In this document: positions 6,351 to 12,093 of the stretch, piece after piece
How positions within the stretch are numbered: the stretch's first letter is position 1
Layout of the letters: each line of letters opens with the position of its first letter
Notes under the pieces: generated by a model
What the model was told of the DNA's origin: nothing
Databases searched by the model: none
What the model saw: only the letters and a program-made list of their open reading frames with translations
DNA from: Amoebophilaceae bacterium
Lineage (GTDB): Bacteria; Bacteroidota; Bacteroidia; Cytophagales; Amoebophilaceae
Length of the DNA stretch: 12,093 nucleotides
NCBI GenBank assembly: GCA_023257955.1
Contig: JALRAY010000031.1
Coordinates: 1 to 12,093 of the forward strand
Direction: 5' to 3'
Made by a program: the position numbers and the translations under genes

Positions 6351-7694
6351 CTATTCCGCATTGTGACTGAGTTTAGCTAGTTTTCTACTAAAGACAAGAA
6401 ACAGACAGCCAACGCTTACCGAAGTCCAAAAAATGAGTTTGAAGACAGATAAATACCCCATATGCGCGGACTGTTTTCCTAAACAAGCTGCAAAGTAGTT
6501 ACCTAAACCAACTACAGCGAAGTAAATACCCATAATAGAAGCCCCAATCCGTTCTGGAGCTAGTTTGGTTACAAAAGATAGGGAAACCGGAGATATGCAA
6601 AGCTCACCGATGGTATGCAATAAATAAGCCCCGATAATCCAGTGTAAAGAGGATTGCGTGACGTCTGGTCTAGTCAGTTCCATAGCAGCACCTACCATGC
6701 ACAACAAGCCGATGCCTATAATGATGTTGCCAATGCCTAGCTTATAGAAGGTGGATATGTGTTTAAAAGCTTTCGCTAAACGATTCCAAATGAGCGCTAC
6801 CAAAGGCCCCAAGAGGATCACGAACAACGGATTAAGCGATTGAAAGGCACTAGCGGGGATTTCTTTCCCAAACAGATGCCTATCAGTATACTGCTCCGTA
6901 TATAAGTTCATTAAGCCCCCTGCTTGCTCAAAAGCCACAGAGAAGCTGATAATGGCGATAAAGGAGATGATTAATGCTAGGAAGCGATCTTTTTCTTCCT
7001 TCGTTAAATGGGCAAGAATAGATTTTTTGCGCCCATCTGTAGCATGCGATGTTGTTCTTCTTTTTACAGGATCTCCTATACCTGCAAGGTATTTTTTGCC
7101 TAATAGAAGAATGCTTATTCCCAATAACATCCCTATGCCAGCCAAGCCAAAGCCGTAATGCCAACCATAATTTTCGCCAATACTGCCGATGACAAGGCCT
7201 GCTAACACCGCACCCAAATTCACCCCCATATAAAATATAGTAAACCCTCCATCCCTTCGTTTATCCCCCGCAGGATATAAACTTCCTACCAAAGCAGAGA
7301 TATTAGGCTTTAAAAGCCCCGTGCCCGCAGCAATAAAGCAGAGCCCTAACATAAAGCATATTTGATGCTGTAACGCCAATAAAAAATGCCCTATGCAGGC
7401 GCAGAAAGCCCCCATAAGTACTGCCAACTTTTGCCCAAGCCATTTATCTGCCGAGGCACCTCCTATGATGGATAATACATAGCCACCCATGGTATAAATA
7501 CCATATAGCTGTAATGCCTCCGCATTGGTCCAACCTAGCCCCCCACGTACATTGTCTACTAAAAAAAGCACCAATAGCGCACGCATTCCGTAGAAACTAA
7601 ACCGTTCCCACATCTCTGTTAAAAAAAGTATAAATAACCCCACTGGATGTCCTAAAAACATCTTTCCTGCCCCGCTTGTCTGTTCTTCTTCCAT
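6351..7694 (-). CDS. POT-family proton-coupled di/tripeptide transporter
   Basis: This is a 447-residue inner-membrane transporter of the major facilitator superfamily, PTR2/POT family. It uses the proton gradient to import di- and tripeptides. The family's proton-coupling motif ExxERF is present in the first helix (E27-M-W-E30-R31-F32, followed by SFYG). The PTR2 signature GTGLLKPNIS is at 124-133, followed by FTIFYMGVNLGA at 151-162. Multiple hydrophobic helices are spread over the whole length. The protein is slightly short for the family, with a brief C-terminus, but appears complete. The start is the ATG at 7694 (MEEEQ), without a Shine-Dalgarno. In an intracellular bacterium such a transporter would supply host-derived peptides as an amino-acid source (inference). 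It has a 200-bp upstream spacer, so it probably has its own promoter. Substrate range cannot be read from sequence. Confidence 0.94.
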   Translation of the reverse strand: MEEEQTSGAGKMFLGHPVGLFILFLTEMWERFSFYGMRALLVLFLVDNVRGGLGWTNAEALQLYGIYTMGGYVLSIIGGASADKWLGQKLAVLMGAFCACIGHFLLALQHQICFMLGLCFIAAGTGLLKPNISALVGSLYPAGDKRRDGGFTIFYMGVNLGAVLAGLVIGSIGENYGWHYGFGLAGIGMLLGISILLLGKKYLAGIGDPVKRRTTSHATDGRKKSILAHLTKEEKDRFLALIISFIAIISFSVAFEQAGGLMNLYTEQYTDRHLFGKEIPASAFQSLNPLFVILLGPLVALIWNRLAKAFKHISTFYKLGIGNIIIGIGLLCMVGAAMELTRPDVTQSSLHWIIGAYLLHTIGELCISPVSLSFVTKLAPERIGASIMGIYFAVVGLGNYFAACLGKQSAHMGYLSVFKLIFWTSVSVGCLFLVFSRKLAKLSHNAE

Positions 7695-7729
7695 ATAAAT
7701 TTATTGTGTTAATTGATTTTCATGACCCG

Positions 7730-7760
7730 CAAGATAGTGTCAGAATCTTTATTCTACAAC
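7730..7760 (-). promoter_or_regulatory. Weak candidate promoter of the POT gene
   Basis: On the minus strand a TTG (7757-7759) is followed after 20 bases by TATCTTG (7730-7736), a partial match to the Bacteroidota TTG / TAnnTTTG promoter pattern, 35-65 bases before the POT start codon. Between the two elements lies a 5-bp inverted repeat, AGAAT-CTTT-ATTCT (7742-7755 on the plus strand). The match is imperfect. The rest of the spacer 7695-7895 shows nothing I can name. Confidence 0.2.
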
Positions 7761-7895
7761 TTTAGGGGAATATAAGGCTGTTATGTACCGCTATCCATGG
7801 TCTATGCGTGACATGTAATTTCTCTCCCTATCTGATCCATTACGTTTTACACCGCCATGCTTCTTCGTGCCGCATCAGCAAATAGGCAAGTCCCC

Positions 7896-9731
7896 TTATT
7901 CAATCGCTTGGATATTAGTTAGGTTAGTATAGAGTCCTGCTTGAGCCATCAATGCTTCATGCGTACCTCTTGCTACTATTTCTCCTTGATCAATGACTAG
8001 AATCTCATCTGCATGCCGAATGGTACTTAGGCGATGTGATATAATGATGGCCGTAATATCCTTCATGTATTGCTCCAGCGCTCCTTGCACCAATTGTTCT
8101 GAGGCACTATCGAGGTCGGAGGTGGCTTCATCGAGTATCAAGATGGGAGGATTTCCTAAAACAGCGCGTGCAATACCTAGACGTTGTGCTTGCCCTCCTG
8201 ATAGTTTATTACCACGTTCACCCACAATGGTTTGATATTGTTGCGGTAATTCCATAATAAATTGATGCGCATGGGCTATTTCTGCAGCAGCCATTACGCT
8301 AGCTTCATCGGCTTCTGGCCTACCAAAAGCAATATTATTGTACACCGTGTCGTGCAGTAAGATATTCTCTTGTGTCACCATGCCCATCAGCTTACGCAAA
8401 GCATAGATATTACAGGTTTTTACAGGCATTCCATCGATCGTTATCTCTCCTGTAGTAGCATCATAGAACCGTGCTAGTAAATTCACGATGGTAGATTTAC
8501 CTCCTCCGGATGGCCCTACTATGGCGATCTTCATGCCTTTGCGTATCGTCAAGTTGACGTTTTTGAGGGTTTGTTGGTGTTGATAGAAAAAGGTTACATC
8601 CTTAAAACAGATTTCTTTTTCAAAACTATGAATGGGTAGTGCTGTGGGTTGATTAGTGATTTCTGAAGGTGTATCTATTAACTCAAATATCCTTTTCCCT
8701 GCTACACGACCGCGTTGTATGCTTGTGAAGGATCGTGAAATGGATTTAATGGGCACGAGTGCTTGCGAGAAACAGATAATGTAGGTAAAGAAGGTACTAG
8801 GCGTTAAATCTGCTTGCCCCATAAGAATTTTCGCCCCTTCGTATGCGATAAGGAAGGTAACCACACCTACCCCTAGAAATTCTGACATAGGAGGCGCCAT
8901 GCTTTTGCGCACCTCCATCAATAGATTCTCTTGTGCATACTGTCCATTTTCCTCCTTGAACCTATTCATAATGTATGGACGGGCTACAAAGGCTTTGATA
9001 ATCCGCATACCCGATAAGGCTTCTTGTAAGATACTTACCAACCTGGCAATAGAGGCTTGCGTTTGGACAGCATTCTCTCGCAGCTTGCCTAATATATAGG
9101 CAATAATGAGTCCTGCAACGGGTAAAAACCCGAGGCTTAAAATAGTAAGCTTACTAGAGATATGGTACATCACTACAAAGAAGCCAGTGATGGTAACAGG
9201 TTCTTTAAATAGCACACGTAGCAGGTCTACGATCACATATTCGATTTCTTGTACATCGCTTGTGATTCTAGATATGATATTCCCGGGAGGATGGTTAATG
9301 AAGTAAGCTAAATGTAGCTGGGAAACATTATCGAATAACTTCATGCGGAGGTTATACACGATTTTAGTGCGTACCTCCGCTACAATGATCTCTGCCAGGT
9401 AGCGAAAGATATTGGTCAGCAATACGGAAATGATAATCACAAAGCAGACGAAGTACAAGGCTTTCACCCTGCCTTCTGTGGCGATTACATACATGAAGTA
9501 GTACTGAAATAAGTCCTTCAGATATTTCACACTCCAAAAGAAAGTAGGTTTTTCTATCATCCGAATCGCTTCGGTGATATCAGCGGAGCTAAAGAGAATA
9601 TCTAGCAAGGGGATGAGCATGCTAAAATTGATCAACCCAAAGACCACGGTCAATATGATGGCTAAAAAGTAAAAAGGCACAAGCCTGCGAATAGGTTGTG
9701 CATACGTAAGTATTCTAAGGTAAATTTTCAT
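7896..9731 (-). CDS. MsbA-type ABC exporter (fused permease and ATPase)
   Basis: This 611-residue half-transporter would work as a homodimer in the inner membrane. Residues 1-330 form the six-helix type I exporter membrane domain, with hydrophobic segments at about 17-45, 90-112, 172-212 and 283-325. The ATPase domain follows: Walker A GPSGGGKST (406-414), Q-loop Gln454 in VTQEN, signature LSGGQ (510-514), Walker B ILILDEA with D534 and E535, and H-loop His566 in ISHRLS. All catalytic residues are present. Order and length match MsbA and related lipid or multidrug exporters. MsbA would flip lipid A precursors outward, but sequence alone does not separate lipid from drug export, and no lipid A genes are in the window. 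hemW ends 57 bp upstream on the same strand, so read-through from hemW is likely. Confidence 0.92.
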   Translation of the reverse strand: MKIYLRILTYAQPIRRLVPFYFLAIILTVVFGLINFSMLIPLLDILFSSADITEAIRMIEKPTFFWSVKYLKDLFQYYFMYVIATEGRVKALYFVCFVIIISVLLTNIFRYLAEIIVAEVRTKIVYNLRMKLFDNVSQLHLAYFINHPPGNIISRITSDVQEIEYVIVDLLRVLFKEPVTITGFFVVMYHISSKLTILSLGFLPVAGLIIAYILGKLRENAVQTQASIARLVSILQEALSGMRIIKAFVARPYIMNRFKEENGQYAQENLLMEVRKSMAPPMSEFLGVGVVTFLIAYEGAKILMGQADLTPSTFFTYIICFSQALVPIKSISRSFTSIQRGRVAGKRIFELIDTPSEITNQPTALPIHSFEKEICFKDVTFFYQHQQTLKNVNLTIRKGMKIAIVGPSGGGKSTIVNLLARFYDATTGEITIDGMPVKTCNIYALRKLMGMVTQENILLHDTVYNNIAFGRPEADEASVMAAAEIAHAHQFIMELPQQYQTIVGERGNKLSGGQAQRLGIARAVLGNPPILILDEATSDLDSASEQLVQGALEQYMKDITAIIISHRLSTIRHADEILVIDQGEIVARGTHEALMAQAGLYTNLTNIQAIE

Positions 9732-9788
9732 TTAGGGGGATCTATAAGTTGAAAGCTGATATATGATATACTAGGTTGCTGAAGTGCG

Positions 9789-10916
9789 CTAAACTACAAA
9801 TAAATCTGCAGCTATTTTATCTGCGAGCAATTTACCTTGCTGTGTAAGGAACAACGTGTCGTCTTCTAAGCAGGCTAATTGCAAGTTGAGCAACTGCTGG
9901 ATATAGGTTCCATGTGTTGATAGTATGTCATATTGATATACTGTCTGTAAGTATGATGTTTTACATCCCCAGGAGGTTCGTAAGCTCGTCATGATGTATT
10001 CATTGATGTTATCTGTCGTAGTCAGCGCTTCTACGGTGCTAGGGATTGTACCTGATGCTATATGTGTGATATATTGTTGGTTGTGGGCTACATTGTGCTG
10101 TCTGCTCTTCCCATTGTACGAATGGGCACTTGGCCCTATGCCAAGGTAATGGTGTTGTTGCCAATAGCTGGTATTGTGTTGTGCCTGAAAGCCTGGCAAG
10201 CTAAAATTCGATATTTCATATTGCTGATAGTTGTTGGCAGCTAGCGTAGATACGACGGTATGAAAATGTTGTGCGGCTGTATCATCATCCACCATGTGTA
10301 GCTTCCCTGTTTTTAACCAATGTCCAAACGCGGTATTGGGTTCAATGGTGAGGCAATAAGCAGATATATGTGAGGGCGCAAACTGAGTAGCTAAGGCCAA
10401 GTCCTGTTGTAGCATTTGTTCGCTTTGGCCAGCTATGGCATAAATCAGATCTATACTAACGTTCGCAAAGCCTGCTTCCGCAATCATCTGTAAGCTAGCA
10501 AACGCTTGTGCAGCATTATGTGCACGGTGTAAGTATTTCAGCAGCGCGTCATTAAAAGTTTGTATACCTACACTCAATCTATTGATCCCCATAGTACGCC
10601 AAGCGGATAATTTATCTTGTGTTACATCATCTGGGTTGACTTCTAGGGTTATTTCTTGTACTTCTGTGGCTGCAAAATGCTTTTGAATAGTGATGAGTAT
10701 AGCGGCTATTTCTTCTGCTGCTAACAGCGAAGGTGTTCCTCCGCCAAAGTAGATGGTTTGTATCTTTTTCCCTTGCAGATAATTTTTTTGCAGCTGTAAT
10801 TCTTTGGCTATGGCTGCCAACATAGGCTGTTTAAACCGGAGATTGGTTCTAAAGTGGAAGTTGCAATAGTGACAGGCTTGCTTGCAAAAAGGGATATGGA
10901 TATAGATACCTGCCAT
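9789..10916 (-). CDS. hemW: Heme chaperone HemW (radical SAM)
   Basis: This is a 375-residue radical SAM protein. The N-terminal C11-xxx-C15-xx-C18-NF motif binds the [4Fe-4S] cluster. GGGTPS (58-63) contacts S-adenosylmethionine. LEVNPDD (91-97), LSVGIQTF (114-121), the YEISNF region (233-238) and YLGIGPSAHSY (257-267) are all typical of the HemW branch, and the length fits. HemW is now regarded as a heme-binding protein that delivers heme to respiratory enzymes. It is often misannotated as coproporphyrinogen III oxidase HemN, but true HemN is longer (around 450 residues) and has a further cysteine right after the third cluster cysteine, where Asn-Phe is found here. The start is the ATG at 10916, the usual MAGIYIHIPFC opening. 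It probably forms a two-gene unit with the downstream ABC exporter. Confidence 0.95.
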   Translation of the reverse strand: MAGIYIHIPFCKQACHYCNFHFRTNLRFKQPMLAAIAKELQLQKNYLQGKKIQTIYFGGGTPSLLAAEEIAAILITIQKHFAATEVQEITLEVNPDDVTQDKLSAWRTMGINRLSVGIQTFNDALLKYLHRAHNAAQAFASLQMIAEAGFANVSIDLIYAIAGQSEQMLQQDLALATQFAPSHISAYCLTIEPNTAFGHWLKTGKLHMVDDDTAAQHFHTVVSTLAANNYQQYEISNFSLPGFQAQHNTSYWQQHHYLGIGPSAHSYNGKSRQHNVAHNQQYITHIASGTIPSTVEALTTTDNINEYIMTSLRTSWGCKTSYLQTVYQYDILSTHGTYIQQLLNLQLACLEDDTLFLTQQGKLLADKIAADLFVV

Positions 10917-11136
10917 GATAAACTACAAAATGAAGGGAGTAATGTGTAAGCAGGTATGCTGCAGATTTGGGAGGTGACGTAGTTGATGCAGGGTAACGTT
11001 AGAGGTCTATGTGGACGCAAAAATCAGGTTAGCGCAGCTATATGTTTCTCACGCATCTATCATTACTGCAGCAGCTTGTTTGATAAATGATTGTTGTTTG
11101 CCCTGATGATAGCAGTACAACATAAGCTGATAGCCA
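10917..11136. other. Spacer between frr and hemW
   Basis: This 220-bp gap lies downstream of frr and upstream of hemW on the minus strand. It should contain an frr transcript end and possibly a hemW promoter, but I find no convincing hairpin with a T-run, no tRNA-like fold and no clean promoter match. Confidence 0.4.
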
Positions 11137-11697
11137 TTAAACAGCCATTAGTTCCTGCTCCTTGTGCGCTAAGAGTTGATCTATCTTTTGAATATACTTA
11201 TCCGTTGTGGTTTGTAACTTCTCTTCGGCACGTTTCACCACATCCTCGGAAGTACCTTCTTTTTGTAGCTGCTTAAAAGCTTCTTTGATATCTTTTCTGA
11301 CATTGCGGATGGCTACCTTTCCTTTCTCCGCCTCATTCTTAACCTGCTTTACCAACTCTTTTCTGCGTTCCTCCGTCAATGGAGGAATCACTATCCTGAT
11401 CATCTCACCATCATTTTGCGGGTTAAAACCTAGATTGCTATTGATGATAGCTCTTTCTATATCCCCAATGCTGGATTTCTCCCAAGGCCGAATCACCAAC
11501 GTCTTGGCATCGGCAGAAGTAATCGCTGCTACTTGCTTCAGTGGCACCATATTGCCATAGTACGACATCTGCACGTTATCTAACATAGAGGGCATGGCTC
11601 TTCCTGCCCGCACCCTGGTAAATTCTTGCTCTGTATGCGCATATGCCTTTTGCATATGTTCATCCGCTCTTTCTAATTGCTGTTGTATTGCTTCCAT
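11137..11697 (-). CDS. frr: Ribosome recycling factor
   Basis: RRF works with EF-G to split post-termination ribosomes so that they can be reused, and it is essential. The 186-residue length matches the family (about 185). Hallmarks are visible: RVRAGRAMP (28-36) in the long N-terminal helix, the beta-rich domain with MSYYGNMVPLKQVA and LVIRPWEKS, and IVIPPLTEERRKEL (102-115) leading into the three-helix bundle, which ends with repeated Lys/Glu helices (DKYIQKIDQLL). The start is the ATG at 11697 (MEAIQQQLERA), without a Shine-Dalgarno. In many bacteria frr lies just downstream of pyrH. Here the 234 bp upstream are noncoding and are followed by an Rpn-family gene end, so that linkage is absent in this window. 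The gene is intact, with no unusual residues noticed. Confidence 0.98.
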   Translation of the reverse strand: MEAIQQQLERADEHMQKAYAHTEQEFTRVRAGRAMPSMLDNVQMSYYGNMVPLKQVAAITSADAKTLVIRPWEKSSIGDIERAIINSNLGFNPQNDGEMIRIVIPPLTEERRKELVKQVKNEAEKGKVAIRNVRKDIKEAFKQLQKEGTSEDVVKRAEEKLQTTTDKYIQKIDQLLAHKEQELMAV

Positions 11698-11913
11698 AGG
11701 AAAGTACTCTAATCTTTATTATGACATTATTAATAGCTACTACTGAGCGTAAATTTATAAAATAGTACTGATTTAAATGACAATTTGAGCACAAAGATCA
11801 GTATTGTATTGCATATACGCAACGGTGCTAAATAAATAGGACTTTCGCACGCATACAATTTTATCTACAATCCACCATGATTGCTAGCGGCGGGATTATT
11901 ATCATGTTCTACA
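11698..11913. other. AT-rich spacer upstream of frr
   Basis: This AT-rich noncoding stretch should contain the frr promoter on the minus strand. TAAATTTA, near 11750-11758 read on the minus strand, resembles a TAnnTTTG element but without a well-spaced partner. CATGAT (11876-11881) and ATCATG (11901-11906) form a 6-bp inverted repeat 19 bases apart, downstream of the Rpn-family gene; it has no T-run. GGTGCTAA (11824-11831) and TCTACAATCCA (11864-11874) recur in the spacer before priA. Confidence 0.35.
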
Positions 11914-12093
11914 CTATTTTCTCTCTATACTTAGATGGCAATTCGTAGCAATTCTACACGTGGCAACCCTGTTACTTGGCCTATGATATTGATATCTAAT
12001 TTTTGAAGGAGCATTTTTTTTTGCTGTCTCTAAAATGCCTGCTTTTCGACCTTTCTCCATACCTTTCTCCATACCTATTTTTTCTCCTTCTAT
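11914..12093 (-). pseudogene. 3' end of an Rpn-family nuclease/transposase gene, frameshifted
   Basis: From the right edge the minus strand encodes EGEKIGMEKGMEKGRKAGI, the Glu/Lys/Gly-rich tail found near the C-terminus of Rpn-family (PD-(D/E)XK nuclease, transposase_31-like) proteins; these promote recombination and are common in Amoebophilaceae. The frame then meets an A9 run (12014-12022) and, read as is, continues as unlike sequence to TAG 11914-11916. If the run were A8, the frame would read AKKMLLQKLDINIIGQVTGL and end at TAA 11931-11933, which matches the usual family ending. The catalytic domain lies outside the window. A 12-bp direct repeat (12052-12063 and 12064-12075) encodes the doubled MEKG. 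The break may be a mutation, a slippage site or a sequencing error. Confidence 0.72.
12052..12075 (-). repeat. 12-bp tandem repeat in the Rpn tail
   Basis: Two adjacent exact copies of TTTCTCCATACC (plus strand) encode the doubled Gly-Met-Glu-Lys of the charged tail. A third, diverged copy (TATTTTTTCTCC) follows toward the window edge. Variation in the number of such units is a common source of length change in these tails. Confidence 0.6.

Noticed and set aside
10062..10244. Plus-strand 60-residue hydrophobic frame
   Set aside because: It lies wholly within hemW, whose minus-strand frame carries conserved motifs on both sides.
9789..10916. HemN (oxygen-independent coproporphyrinogen III oxidase)
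   Set aside because: It is too short for HemN, lacks the extra cysteine after the cluster motif, and has the HemW-type opening, so HemW is the better call.
1..12093. tRNA or other structured RNA genes in the spacers
   Set aside because: I read all spacers on both strands and found no T-arm-like GTTCAA/G motif with flanking stems. I could not run a covariance-model search.

Overview
The window looks like chromosomal DNA of a Bacteroidota endosymbiont of the Amoebophilaceae type (Amoebophilus/Cardinium-like). This is inferred from four things: a run of ankyrin repeats next to a lipoprotein signal peptide, the tail of an Rpn-family (PD-(D/E)XK) nuclease/transposase with its Glu-Lys-Gly tail, a POT peptide importer, and start sites that generally lack a Shine-Dalgarno sequence. 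No ribosomal RNA or other decisive marker is present, so the family-level placement is only moderately certain. By eye the coding DNA is roughly 40-50% GC and the spacers are AT-richer.

Layout. Positions 1-277 hold no confident gene. Positions 278-1886 (minus) appear to be one decayed gene for a secreted ankyrin-repeat lipoprotein, now in three reading frames: a lipoprotein N-terminus (1557-1886), a Ser/Pro/Thr-rich linker behind a stop codon, and about ten 33-residue ankyrin repeats broken by a net -1 frameshift near 865-875. priA (2060-4549) is the only confident plus-strand gene and runs divergently from the lipoprotein. It converges on a small helix-turn-helix protein gene (4650-5144, minus). 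Then, all on the minus strand, come a CPBP intramembrane protease (5393-6265), a POT proton-coupled peptide transporter (6351-7694), an MsbA-type ABC exporter (7896-9731), hemW (9789-10916) and frr (11137-11697). The right edge (11914-12093) carries the 3' end of an Rpn-family gene with a frame break at an A9 tract.

How the genes fit together. priA, hemW and frr are housekeeping genes (replication restart, heme delivery, ribosome recycling) and are intact. hemW and the ABC exporter lie 57 bp apart and are probably co-transcribed. The POT transporter fits a host-dependent bacterium that imports peptides. The accessory genes (ankyrin protein and Rpn nuclease) carry the broken frames, and two of the three breaks sit at or beside homopolymers, whereas the CPBP gene keeps an open frame through an A10 run. 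I do not see a complete new multi-gene system. The observations most worth a second look are the decayed or slippage-prone ankyrin lipoprotein, the A9 frame break in the Rpn gene, and a palindrome lying exactly over the start codon of the helix-turn-helix gene.
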